Assembly: GCA_016706225.1 (NCBI GenBank) | Contig: JADJKB010000024.1 | Location: 535,096-599,095, forward strand | Direction: 5' to 3' | Length of the DNA: 64,000 nt | From: Myxococcales bacterium | Lineage (GTDB): Bacteria > Myxococcota_A > Polyangia > Polyangiales > Polyangiaceae | Shown here: one piece after another, positions 53,244 to 62,993 of the stretch | Layout of the letters: each line of letters begins with the position of its first letter | How positions within the stretch are numbered: position 1 is the first letter of the stretch | Translations under genes and position numbers: made by a program | The notes under the pieces: generated by a model | Seen by the model: the letters and a program-made list of their open reading frames with translations, nothing else | Databases searched by the model: none | What the model was told of the DNA's origin: nothing

Positions 53244-55261
53244 TCAGGCGCTGTCGAGCAGACTGCGGATCTTGTCGAGCAACTCCGACTTCTGTAGCGG
53301 CTTGCCGATGAACTGGATCCCCGCTTCGAGCACACCGTGATGCACGACGGCGTTCTCGGTGTATCCCGACATGTAGAGCGCCCGGAGCTCCGGCCGAAGT
53401 GTCGCGAGCCGGTCGGCGAGCTGTCGGCCGCTCATGCCGGGCATGACCACGTCGGTCACGAGCAGGTGAATGTCGCCGACGTGCTGTTCGCAGAGCAGCA
53501 GGGCTTCACCGCCGTTCGCTGCCTGGAGGACTCGGTAGCCCGCGCCGCTGATGATGCGCGCGGCCAGCTTGCGAACGGCCGGTTCGTCTTCCACGACCAA
53601 CACGGTCTCGGTCCCGCGGCGTGCGGCCGTTTGCACCACGGGCGGTTTGATGGAAACCGCTCGACCACTGACGGGGAAATGAAGCTTGAAGCTCGTGCCG
53701 CTGCCGGGCTCGCTGTAGACCCAGATGTGACCGCCGCTCTGCTTGACGATACCAAACACGGTCGACAACCCGAGGCCAGTGCCTTTGCCCGGGGGTTTGG
53801 TCGTGTAGAACGGCTCGAACAGATGGGAGCGTGTCTCCGCATCCATGCCCATGCCGTTGTCAGTGAACGCGATCCGCACGTGGGGTCCGGGGGTCACCGA
53901 AGCGTGCGCCGCCGCGTACTCTGCGTCCAGCATGACGTTGGCGGTCTCAATCGTGAGCTTGCCCCCGTCCGGCATGGCGTCGCGCGCGTTCACCGCGATG
54001 TTCATCACGACCTGCTCGAGCTGACCGGGGTCAATCTCGATGGTCTCGAGCCCCGGGGCCAAGCGAGTCTCCATCTCGATGTCCTCCCCGAGCAGACGGC
54101 CGAGCATGTTACTCACCCCCGCAACGACGGTGTTGACGTCGACAATCTCGGGCCGCAAGAGCTGTCGACGACCGAACGCGAGCAGCTGCGCAGTGAGCGC
54201 TGCCGCCCGCGTCCCGGCGGCGCGGATCTCCTCGACGTCGGCTCGCAGGGGATCATTCACATTCAGCGCTTCGAGCGCCAGGTTCGAGTAGCTGAGGATG
54301 ACGGTCAGCAAGTTGTTGAAGTCGTGGGCAATACCGCCGCTGAGCCGGCCGATCGCCTCGAGCTTCTGGGTGGCACGGAGCTGGTCTTGCAAGCCCACGT
54401 TGGCGCGAGCTTGCCGCTGCAGCGCGATGAGATCCCAGACGCCGTCCAGAAACAGCTGCAGCTGCCGGACGTCGTCGTCCTGATAGGGTGTGGGTTTGTT
54501 GCCCACGCCCGCGACGACGGTCACCTTGTCGCGTTCCACCACGCAGGTGCTCAGGTGCCGGACCAGCGGGAAGTGGCCCTCCGGCAGGCCTTTTTTTCCC
54601 TCGGCTGTCGCGTAGTCGTTGTGAATGACGGGGCGCCTCAGCCGCACGCAGTCGGCCCAGATGCCGGCGAGGAGAGCGGGTAGTGGCGCTCGGTACCGAC
54701 GCTGCAGTTCTGTAGGGTGCGCTCGGACCAGGTGTACAGGTGAGGTTCTGCTGATCGTCGTCGACGAAATGCAGATACCCGACCTCGCTGCCGGTGAGCG
54801 CGACCGCCGACTCCAGCGCGAAATCGATGAGCTCTTTTTCGTCCGCGGTACGCAGCCGTGCCAAGTCGTGCAGCGCTTGCAGCCGGGCCTCGTTGAGCCG
54901 GGCGCTTGCCTCCCGAGCCTTGGTCGCGACACCGTGCCAAAGGCGTCGGGTCCGGTCTGGAACGCCGAAATGCGAAAGTGGCGGCGGAGCGGCTCGAAGT
55001 ACGCCTCGAAGGTCTCGGGTACGCCGGTCTCCGCCACACGCTGGTAAGGTGGACCAGAACGGCGGCCCGAGCTTCCGAAGGCCGCACTCGCGAGGCGACC
55101 GACGACCGCCGGAGGCGCTCAGCCCGGTGTGGCGAGTGAACGCCGGTTGACCGCGAGCACTCGGTGTCGTGGACACGCCCGGACGCATCGCGGACCAGCT
55201 CGTGTAGCGAACCCCTCATCATCGCGTCGAACAGCGCGCGGAGCTCGTCCTGCCTGGGCAC
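53244..55261 (-). pseudogene. PAS-GAF hybrid histidine kinase, N-terminal half frameshifted
   Basis: The 3' part (about 54650 to 53244) is one intact frame with the GAF end, H-box (GRLSGGIAHDFNNLLTV), N-box (NIAVNARDAMPDGG), G-boxes (FTDNGMGMDAE, GKGTGLGLSTVFG), and a receiver with LLVTDVVMPGMSG and Lys in FIGKPL. Upstream, coding jumps among three frames. PAS pieces: GTG at 55261 with DELRALFDAMMRG, then HRVLAVN, then FTRHTGLS, then ETFEAYFEPLRRHFRISAFQTGPDAFG. GAF pieces: ARLNEARLQALHDLARLRTA, SEVGYLHFVDDDQQN, SVGTERHYPLS, GIWADCVRLRRPVIHNDYA. At least five shifts in 600 nt; the domains read normally when joined, so consensus error is likelier than decay. Confidence 0.83.
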
Positions 55262-55327
55262 GCGCGGGCAGGGTACCCCTTCTGGGGAGTAGCCGCATGA
55301 AAAGCATACGGGTTGCTGCGGTTCCGT

Positions 55328-56008
55328 TCAGTTGAGCGTATGCGCGGGGGCGCTCGAGAGCGCGGCGCTCTGCGAGGCCAGCTCGCCTGTCACCAGGCGC
55401 ACTCGCTCGCGCACATCCAGTGTCTCGAGGGCGCGCTGGCGTAGCTCGGAGTCGATCACGAGATGCTGCGCGCAAGCGTCGGCCAGCTCTCCAGGAGTCG
55501 CGTCGGGCGGCAGGTGGAACGAGAAGCCCGCTTCCCGCCTCCTCACCTCGAACGCGAAGGTGGTGGCGGTGTGCACCAGGGCCGAGAGATCCGCCGCGGC
55601 GACCGCCGTTGCCACGTCGTGTAGCAGCGTCGCGCGCGCGCGACGGTAGGGGGCCTCGAACGGTAACTCCTCGAGGGACACCCGAGCCTGACCTACCAAC
55701 AGCAGGTTGGAGCGGCCATCCGGCAGCGACTGGTGCTCCGTGATGAAACCCACGCTCGCGATGCGGGCGATGCCCGGATGGCCGTGGTGATCGACGGGGT
55801 GTGGGCTCGGCACCAGAACCACCGCCAGCATCCGGTGGGTCTCCAGGCAGGTGGCGAGCATCTTGCGATAACGCTGCTCGAAGACGTGCAAGGGGAGCGT
55901 GGCCTTGGGGAAGAGCACCACCCGTGGCAGGGGGAAGAGCGGCAGCTCGAGCAGCGCGGCGGCGCAGGTCTCTCGCTCGGGCCCGATCACGATGACAGAG
56001 CGTGTCAT
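55328..56008 (-). CDS. LON substrate-binding-domain protein
   Basis: 226 residues from the ATG at 56006-56008; an upstream extension to 56089 is less likely. LLELPLFPLPRVVLFPKATLPLHVFEQRYRKML is the hallmark start of the LON N-terminal (PUA-like) domain. GIARIASVGFITEHQSLPDGRSNLLLVGQARV is the second conserved block, and the C-terminus is helical. The AAA and protease domains of Lon are absent, so it is the stand-alone type, usually of unknown function in protein quality control. It is an intact frame inside an otherwise error-rich region. Confidence 0.92.
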   Translation of the reverse strand: MTRSVIVIGPERETCAAALLELPLFPLPRVVLFPKATLPLHVFEQRYRKMLATCLETHRMLAVVLVPSPHPVDHHGHPGIARIASVGFITEHQSLPDGRSNLLLVGQARVSLEELPFEAPYRRARATLLHDVATAVAAADLSALVHTATTFAFEVRRREAGFSFHLPPDATPGELADACAQHLVIDSELRQRALETLDVRERVRLVTGELASQSAALSSAPAHTLN

Positions 56009-56134
56009 GTTGTTCGCGGCCCCGCCAGGCTTGCCAGCAGGTCGGCCTTGGGTCTGCTCAGGCGCAGGTGCTCGACGTTCGCCGGCCAACCGCTGGGGCG
56101 CCCCGACACAAGGGCAGGGCGGGTGCCAGTCCGA

Positions 56135-56409
56135 CTACTTCTTCTTTCGTCGAGGTGTCTGCGCCAGCGCACTCGCAGCGGCACGCCGCCCGCGCGGAGT
56201 CGTTTTTCGCCGGTGAGAGCCCGGCCGGCGGCGCTGGCGGCCTTCGGCCCCGTTCGCGCGGCGCGGCCCGTCTGGGAGAGGGCACTTGCTGCTGCGGTCT
56301 TGCCGGCCTTGGTGGCCTTCGGATCCCGAAGGGTCTTCGCCGCCGCTGTGGCCGCGGTCGTTCCCGTTCGTCTCGTCTTCCTCTTCGTCTTCTTCGCGCT
56401 CACTGCCAT
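56135..56409 (-). pseudogene. Histone H1-like Lys/Ala-rich protein, one frameshift
   Basis: The ATG at 56407-56409 starts MAVSAKKTKRKTRRTG and continues ATAAAKTLRDPKATKAGKTA, GRAARTGPKAASAAGRALTGE. Around 56210-56220 the sensible frame shifts and ends RAAASALAQTPRRKKK at 56135. The span is 275 nt, two over a multiple of three, in line with an indel. Lys/Arg/Ala composition like this is typical of histone H1-like nucleoid proteins, known in myxobacteria. About 91 residues when joined. DNA binding is inferred from composition only. Confidence 0.65.
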
Positions 56410-56614
56410 GAGATCCTCCGATGAACGGTTCCGCGTCTCTTCCCAATCGTGCTGACGCGTGAGTCCCTGCACCCGAGCCTAGTCCCTCGCTGACGACGCC
56501 ACCTCTGTGAAATGAAGCAGCGTCAACCTGCGGTGGCCACCCAGACTCCGTGCGCGCTGCTCGAGCGCCAATGCGCTTCACTCTCGACCCGACGCGGTCC
56601 ACAATCGGCCGACC

Positions 56615-57830
56615 ATGCTGTCTGCCCAGTGTCCGAGCTGCGGCGCGCCCGCGCCCGTCTCGCTCGTGACACCGGAGCTCATGGCCTGCAGTAGCTGCCA
56701 CTACCAGGGTCCACCGAGCCCCGAAATCAGCGCGCAGCTTCGGCTTGCGGTCGCAGCTCTGTGGCAGATGGACGCGGCGGATCGCCAGCTCACAGGCGCG
56801 CAACGCTTCAACGTGAAGAGCGCGCGTTCCTACTTCGTGTTCATTGCCCGTCGGGCTCGGAGTGCTCTTGCCGCTCGTGTTGCTCGCTGGCGGCGGGGTC
56901 CTTTTCGTCGTCTCGGCGGGTCTTTCGAGCCTGCCCCCGTGCTCCTGGCGGTGACGGGGATGCTGCCGTTGGTGCTCGGGGGTCGGCGCCTCGGCCCTGG
57001 CGCTGCGCCATGTCTACCGTCGTGGCGTTGCGCTTGCGGAGCGCTGCGCCGCGGCTCCGCCGATCGCCGAGGGGCACCCGGCGAGGTGTCACGTCTGCGG
57101 TGGACCGCTCCAGGTCCAGGGCGGGCAGGGCCTCGCGCGCTGCGGGTTTTGTCAGGCGGACAACCTCGTCTCGGCCAAGCTGTTGTCCGGGTACGGAGCG
57201 CGGAGACAGGAGGCAGTCGGGCAACTCGTCGAGCAGGTGCGGGGCGAAGCGCGCGCCCTCGATCGCGGCGCGCTGTCGGCAGGTGCCGCTGCGTTTGGCG
57301 TCGTGCTCCTGTCACCCATCGTGGGGCTGGCGGTGTTCGTGGCAGCCGCCGTCATGGGGACGGCGATCGAGACGGGCCCGATATCCGACGCCAGGTATGC
57401 CTGGGTCCCGGTCGCCAACACCCGCTGCATCGCGCGCGTGAAGCACGAGAGCGGCGGTGACGTGCTCGAATTCGGGCTCGATCGCCCGGTCGGCACGCCC
57501 GAACGCATGCGCGCGCCCGCGCAGCTGAAGGTCGTACGCGGCGCCGATCTGATCGGCCAAGAGCTCGGTTTTCGCGCCTCGCGCCGGGGAAAGCTGAAAC
57601 GACTCTACCGCACGGCATTGGCTCCGAGCTTCGACCGCGCCGAGCTCCAGATCGGAACGCAGCTCGAGTCCAATCCGCTGCCCGGCATGTGCGAAGTCTC
57701 GACCCGGCGCCGCACGGTTGCCCACGATGAGCGATTGGTGGACGTGTCCGTCGTACGCCCGAGCGGCGACCAGCTGTTGATTGCGGCCGGGAAGCTGCTG
57801 CTTGGTGTGCCGAAGGCCGGGGTGCCGTGA
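56615..57830 (+). pseudogene. Zinc-ribbon membrane protein, frameshifted
   Basis: Starts with a zinc-ribbon (MLSAQCPSCGAPAPVSLV, then ACSSCHYQG) and a helical part up to about 56840. The frame then shifts: LVLLAGGGVLFVVSAGLSSL (56877-56940) is a transmembrane helix in a second frame. From about 56975 a third frame runs to the stop: a second helix with SALALRHVYRRGVAL, a second zinc ribbon RCHVCGGPLQ and ARCGFCQADN, two more helices (FGVVLLSPIVGLAVFVAAAVMG), then a beta-rich domain. When joined it is about 400 residues. Function unknown. The stop overlaps the next gene by 4 nt (GTGA). Confidence 0.68.
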
Positions 57831-58532
57831 GCCTGGCGCTCGAGTCCAAGCAGGGAGCCATCCTGGATTTTCAGTCCAAGGGAGCCGCCCTCTACGTGCT
57901 TCGACTGGCGGACGACCCGGGCCACCCCGCGTGCTCGAGCGCCACGAAGGCGAAAAGGACCGAGCGCCTGGCCGAAGACATGTACTGCTTCGCGCTGGAT
58001 GGGGACGAGGTCCTGATCGGCAAGACGGACGGTCTCTTCCGCAGCGACGGCGCTGTCTTTCGGCAGATCGACGAGACCCGCGAGGTGGCCCACATCCTGG
58101 TGGACGGTGACTTCGTGTACTTCACGGCGAGATCGGGCCCGGTGCACGAGCGAGTGCGTGCGACGGGCCAGACGCGTCTCATCAGCAACGTGATGGCGCC
58201 CTACGATCTGGCCCGGATCGGTTCATACTTGTACGTGGCCGATGGAAGATTGCGGGCGAGCTTCCTCCCGCTTGCGGGGGTGACCAGACCAGCATCGAAG
58301 GGCGTAACTGGAGCGCGAGGCAGGTGCGAGCCGACGGCAGCGCCGTGCCTTCGAGCTGAGCACCAGCGGCCGCGGCGGGGTGGCGTCGGTGATGCCCGGA
58401 CGGAAAGACCTGACCGCGGCCAAACACTACGGCATCGACACCAACCAACCGAGTGCGTTCACAGTGGATGGGGGCGAGGTGTTCTGGGTGGACGAGAAGA
58501 CGATCTCGAGCGAGCCGGTATCGCCGCCCTGA
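57827..58532 (+). pseudogene. Beta-propeller-like protein, frameshifted
   Basis: From the GTG at 57827 the frame gives MSLALESKQGAILDFQSKG, AEDMYCFALDGDEVLIGKTDGLFRSDG and ILVDGDFVYFTARSGPVHERV, which are blade-like repeats of a strand with a D-G-x-x-V-Y-F pattern. Near 58260-58300 the sensible frame shifts, and the end reads VMPGRKDLTAAKHYGIDTN and FTVDGGEVFWVDEKTISS, to TGA at 58530-58532. Length 706 nt, one over a multiple of three. Coupled to the zinc-ribbon gene, so the two may act together. Family not recognised beyond the fold. Confidence 0.62.
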
Positions 58533-58592
58533 GCTCCCGCGGCGCCGAGGGAACGGCGTCATCGGACGGCTCGGCCACCGGCAATGAGCCAG

Positions 58593-59795
58593 CTAGAGGC
58601 AGCAGATCGTCGTTGCGCCGGCCACGTTGATGCTACCGGTGCTCGTACCCCCGGAGACTCCGCAGGCGCCAGGGTCGATGGAGAGCTTCAGGCTGCGGTT
58701 CAACACCGTCGGATCGTAAGCCGAAGTGCAGGTCTCGTAGACAGAGCTGCTCCGGGCCGCAAGTCCCGTTCGGGTGATCCTTCACCGTGGGGAAACAGAA
58801 CGGCGTGCCGCACTTGCACGGCGAGCAGCCCCGGCTGTCGGAGGAGATGCTCTGCCCCGCAAGAGTCTGGTTCGGATAGCTGCTGGGACATCCCCAAGTT
58901 GCCGGCTCGGCGGATGCACACCTTGGGATGGCTCGTCGTCGGCGTGACGCAGCCCTCTGTAGAACAACCTCCGGCGCCTCCCAGAATCGGGCACAGCGCG
59001 AGTCGCTCCGAGAGAGAGGTTGGGCGCACATTTCCCGAGCCCGTGGTCTGCGCCGCGCAGGTTTGCCCGTTGTTGGTCGCGTAAGCGACGGTCACCCGCC
59101 CAACGCGGCCTCAGTCATGGCGTACGGCGTGCAAGACGTGTTCGTGGAGGACCATCGTCGAGGCCACTTTCCCCGCGCTGCAGTTTGGGGATCCATGGTG
59201 CGTGACCGTGGCGCTCGCGGTGCACGAGCCGGACCCCTTGCAGCTGCACGTCACCGCCGTGCAATCGGCGTTCGGGGCGTCGACCGCGTAGGTCACGACG
59301 GGCGTCGTGCCCCCGGGCATGGGGGGGCGGCCGTGGGGCCTCCCGGTCACATGAGCGCCGGCCCGGTCCAACCAATGGGGACGTTGGGCACGCACTTCGA
59401 CGTCGCGCACTCCGTGTCCGCGCAGTCGATCTTCTGGTCCCCGTCGTCGTCGATACCGTTGCCACAGATCTCTCCGACGTTGCCCCCGCCCGTCCCGCCA
59501 GTGCTTCCGCCGGCGCCGGTTCCGCCCGTCGCACCCGACCCACCCGACGCTCCCGTGCCGCTCACCGCCCGCGCCGCCGCCCGCGCCGCCGCCAGCGCCG
59601 CTCACCGCCCGCGCCGCCGCCGCTCACACCGCCCGCGCCGGCAGTTCCGCCTTTGCCACCGGTGCCGGCGTTGCCACCGCTGGCAACGCTGCCGGCGTCC
59701 GCTCCCGGTGCGTCATCGAACTCGCCGTCGATGCCGAGCACGGTCGAGCACGCGGTGAGCAGCACCGGCAGCGCGAGTCGCAAGCTCCGGCGCAT
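58593..59795 (-). pseudogene. Gly-rich linker lipoprotein with Cys modules, frameshifted
   Basis: The ATG at 59793-59795 starts a lipoprotein signal (MRRSLRLALPVLLTAC, Cys16) followed by STVLGIDGEFDDAPG, a motif often seen in myxobacterial lipoproteins. A Gly-rich linker then crosses frames (GGNAGTGGKGGTAGAGG; later GGSGATGGTGAGGSTGG). Next come NVGEICGNGIDDDGDQKIDCADTEC (a calcium-loop Cys module), TYAVDAPNADCTAVTCSCKGSGSC, then GCSTEGCVTP, CSPCKCGTPFCFPTVKDHPNG, and the end GACGVSGGTSTGSINVAG with stop at 58593. At least four shifts. Resembles the intact linker lipoproteins at 25.8 and 35.6 kb in design. Confidence 0.72.
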
Positions 59796-59806
59796 CGCTG
59801 AAATCC

Positions 59807-60100
59807 TTACTCGGGTTCGCGTCGCAGGCAAATCTGGAAGTCTACTCGGCCTTCCGGCTCGGCGACGTCCGCGCCCGCAGCCGACGACCGCCCCGACCGA
59901 GCGCCATTGAAGCCGAGGTCGTCGCTCAACACGGGCGTGGGACTTGCCAAATGCCTCCATGGCTCGACACTGCGCAGATGACGGCGCTGAACGCCGCCTT
60001 CGTCGCGCTGAACCCCGTACATTGAGCGGGTCCGGGAGCAAGTCCTGTTCAAGAGGGTACGCGGCATTGGGGAGGGCCTCGTCTCCCGGATGCTTAGCAT
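59807..60100 (-). pseudogene. Coding remnant in a 397-bp gap
   Basis: Between the lipoprotein start (59795) and moxR (60193) no complete gene can be read. The minus strand has a plausible C-terminus, VLSDDLGFNGARSGR and EPEGRVDFQICLRREPE, ending at a TAA at 59807. Upstream, sensible sequence appears in another frame (GFSATKAAFSAVICAVSSHGG, about 59950-60010). This fits a short, frameshifted gene, but the start and family are not identified. Nothing else is seen in the gap. Confidence 0.35.
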
Positions 60101-60192
60101 GACAAGCTTTTCGTGGCTCGAGGATCGGCGCCTTCGGCGTCGTTCGGACAAGGCTCATCGAACACAGCGTTGGTGCGAGCGGCGCTCGCGGG

Positions 60193-61179
60193 TTAGGGAA
60201 CCTCGATCACCTCGAACACCCGCTTCACAATCTGCTCCGCGGTCACCTCTTCGGCCTCCGCTTCGTACGACAGCACCATGCGGTGGCGGAGCACGTCGGG
60301 GCCGACGGCCTTGACGTCTTCGGGGGTCACGTAGCCGCGGTGGCGCAGGAAGGCGTGGGCGCGGGCCGCGAGGTTCAATGCGATGCTGGCTCGGGGCTGG
60401 CGCCGTATTCGATTAGCGGGGCGAGATCCTTCATGCCCTTCTTCTGCGGCTCGCGGGTCGCGAAGACCACGTCCACGATGTGGTCCCTGACCCGGTCGTC
60501 CATGTAGACCTCGCGCACCACTCGGCGCGCGTCCACCAGCTGCTCGGGGCTCGTGCTCTGTTTCACCGTGGCGGGGACGAGTCCGGTCATGCGATCCATG
60601 ATCGTGCGCTCTTCCTCGCGGGTCGGGTAGCCCACCTTGATCATCAACAGGGAAACGATCGATCTGCGCCTCGGGCAGCGGGTACGTGCCCTCTTGCTCG
60701 ATGGGGTTTTGCGTTGCCATCACCACGAACGGATCGGGCAGCTTGTGGGTCGTGTCGCCGATGGTGACCTGGTGCTCCTGCATCGCCTCGAGCAGCGCGC
60801 TCTGCACCTTGGCCGGCGCACGGTTGATCTCGTCGGCCAGCACCAGGTTCGCGAAGATCGGGCCCAACTTGCTGGAGAACTCACCGCGCTTCTGGTCGTA
60901 GATCACCGTGCCGATGAGGTCCGCCGGCAACAAGTCGGGGGTGAACTGCACGCGAGAAAAGCTCGCCTGGATTGCGTTGCACACCGTGCGCACGGTCAGC
61001 GTCTTGGCCAGGCCGGGCACACCCTCGAGCAACACGTGGCCGCCACACAGGAGGCCGATCAAGATGCGCTCGATCATGTAGGTCTGGCCGACGATCACCT
61101 TGCCGACCTCGGCCATCAAATCGTCGATGAAGGCGCTCTCCTTCGCGACCAGCTCGTTCAGTGCACGGACGTCCTGCAT
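60193..61179 (-). pseudogene. moxR: MoxR-family AAA ATPase, two compensating frameshifts
   Basis: From the ATG at 61177-61179: Walker A GVPGLAKT (53-60), FTPDLLPADLIGT, Walker B LVLADEINRAP (112-122), EAMQEHQVTIG, and sensor-1 VMATQNPIEQEGTYPLPEAQIDRF. At about 60650 the frame shifts to MIKVGYPTREEERTIMDRM and continues with DHIVDVVFATREPQKKGMKDL and YGASP. At about 60400 it returns to RASIALNLAARAHAFLRHRGYVTPEDVKAVGPDVLRHRM. Joined, it is a complete MoxR of about 328 residues. MoxR ATPases act as chaperones with VWA/DUF58 proteins. The DUF58 and Bat genes at 38-46.6 kb are likely partners. Confidence 0.88.
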
Positions 61180-61259
61180 GGGCTCCTCGGGGCTCCGGCT
61201 ATACCTCGACCAACGAGGCCGAGACAATCTCGGGCTCAGTCCATTCCGCAGCTCGGCTT

Positions 61260-62238
61260 TCACTCTGGATCGGCGGCCTTCGGCCCCCGGAAGCGCTCAG
61301 GACACTCGAGCCCGGAGCCACCGGTCAGGTAGCCGGCCACGACCTTGACCTTCGAGGCCGTGGTCTTGGAGCCGGCCCACGAGGTGCTCAGGCGCTGGCA
61401 GGTCTTCGTGAAGTGTCCGAGTGTGACCTCGACGTCGCCCGGGTCGACGTTGGCGAACAGCCCGATGCCCGAGGTGCTGGTCACCGTCAGGCTCTGATCG
61501 GGCAGGTTGTTTGCGTTCAGATAAAACGGCCCGCTGCCGGATTTCGGTGTGACGAGGCGGTCACGTTGTCTTGACCGGAGAAGTTTCCGGGTGTGCCCTG
61601 GAACGCCGTTACGAGAATGTGACCCTTCGCGGAGTTGATCGTGATGCCGACCAGACCCGCGAGCGCATCCGCTGCGCTGATGGTCGGCGCCAGGAACGTC
61701 CCACGCTCATCGGGCCCGCAACGGTGTGCACCGTGACGAGGGTCGGCAGGTAGTCCGTCTTGGTGTACTCGAGCAGCACGTCGGTGTTTGCCGGCACGCC
61801 GGTCAACAGGTAGTCGCCGGTGCCCGAGGTCTGCACGCAGGGGATGGCCGCGTTCTGGTAGACGCACACCTTCAGCCCCGCGACCGGAGTCTTTGCGACC
61901 AGGTCGACGATGCTGCCGGCGATGCTCGCTCCGCCTGCGTCGCTCCCGCCACCCGTGCCGCCGCTGCCGCCGGCCGCGTCGTTGCCCGCGTCCATTCCGC
62001 CGCTGCCCGACGTGCCGCCGACGCCGCCGGTTCCGCCCGTGGTGCCGCCGGTTCCTCCGCCGCCCGTCGCGCCGGTTCCGCCCGCGCCGCCGCTGGCTCG
62101 GCGCCGCCCGCGCCACCTCCGTCCACGCCACCCGAGGCGCAGGCCTCCTCCTCCTCCTCCGTCCGATGCAGCACAGGCAATGAACGCCAGGCCAGAGCCG
62201 AGGATCGTCAACGGGAGCAGAGTCGAGACGCGCTTCAT
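61260..62238 (-). pseudogene. Gly-rich linker lipoprotein with carboxypeptidase-regulatory-like domain, frameshifted
   Basis: The ATG at 62236-62238 starts a lipoprotein signal (LTILGSGLAFIAC, Cys22). A Gly-rich linker follows (GGTGGTTGGTGGVGGTSGSGG). IAGSIVDLVAKTPVAGLKVCVYQN and DYLLTGVPANTDVLLEYTKTDYLPTL are a carboxypeptidase-regulatory/transthyretin-like fold. The frame shifts near 61700 to TFLAPTISAADALAGLVGITIN and near 61555 to the end TSTSGIGLFANVDPGDVEVTL, with stop at 61260. Length 979 nt, one over a multiple of three. Surface lipoprotein; ligand unknown. Confidence 0.75.
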
Positions 62239-62272
62239 GATGTTCGTTGTTGGCTTTCTGTGCCGGTCACGT

Positions 62273-62789
62273 TCAGCGACGGCAGCGCTTTGGGATTTTG
62301 ACCTCGAGCTTGGTCTGATCGGTCTTCAGGCGACACTCGTCTTTGGTCTTGGTGCAGGCACCGACCTGGGTGTGAAGCTTGACCGCGAACTCGTCCCCTT
62401 CGGCGACGAAGAAACGATCCTTCTGGTTGCGAGCGGGCCAGTCGAGCTCCCGGACGCCGACGCCGAGCTCGAGCTTCTCGACCGCGTTCGCGTCTTTGGA
62501 GAGCGAGACCTCGCGCGGCTCGCGTTTGTCCTTGGAGGCTACGTCGCCCTGGCTGACGGGCGCAGCGTGATTGTGGTGGACGGAGTCGGTCGTGTCAGCC
62601 GTCGGGACACACGTCGTCTTCTGTTGCTCGACCTTGGCGACACACGCGGTGATGCGGAGGGCCTGGTGGCTCAGGTTCACCTTGCCTCGGCGCACCGAGT
62701 CGAACGAGTTGGGCGGCGCTTGTCCCAGCGGCGGCTGCCAACGGCACGGCGACGATGGCAGCGAGGATCGTGGCTTTCAGAGCACGCAT
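62273..62789 (-). pseudogene. Small secreted protein, one frameshift
   Basis: The ATG at 62787-62789 starts a signal peptide (MRALKATILAAIVAVPLAAAAGTSAAQ). Near 62700 the frame shifts to RRGKVNLSHQALRITACVAKV, TTCVPTADTTD, KDKREPREVSLSKDANAVEKL, DEFAVKLHTQVGACTKTKDEC and VKIPKRC, with stop at 62273. The span is 517 nt, one over a multiple of three. Joined, about 171 residues with five or six Cys, so a disulfide-bonded periplasmic or secreted protein. Family not recognised. It precedes the lipoprotein gene by 34 nt in the same direction. Confidence 0.65.
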
Positions 62790-62993
62790 GGTGGACTCCT
62801 CGGAGCAGTGGGGCCGGGTCCGGTTCCCGGCCCGAGTGGCGGGACGCCCTTGGAGCTGTCCCAACCCCGTTAGACGCGCCAGACGGGCGGCCTCTTCACG
62901 CTGATTTTGCCGGGATGCAAGCCATGGCGGTGATCTCCCCAGAATGACGCTGCTTTCGTGACGCGAGCCAAAGGTGATAGCGGGAAGAGATTG

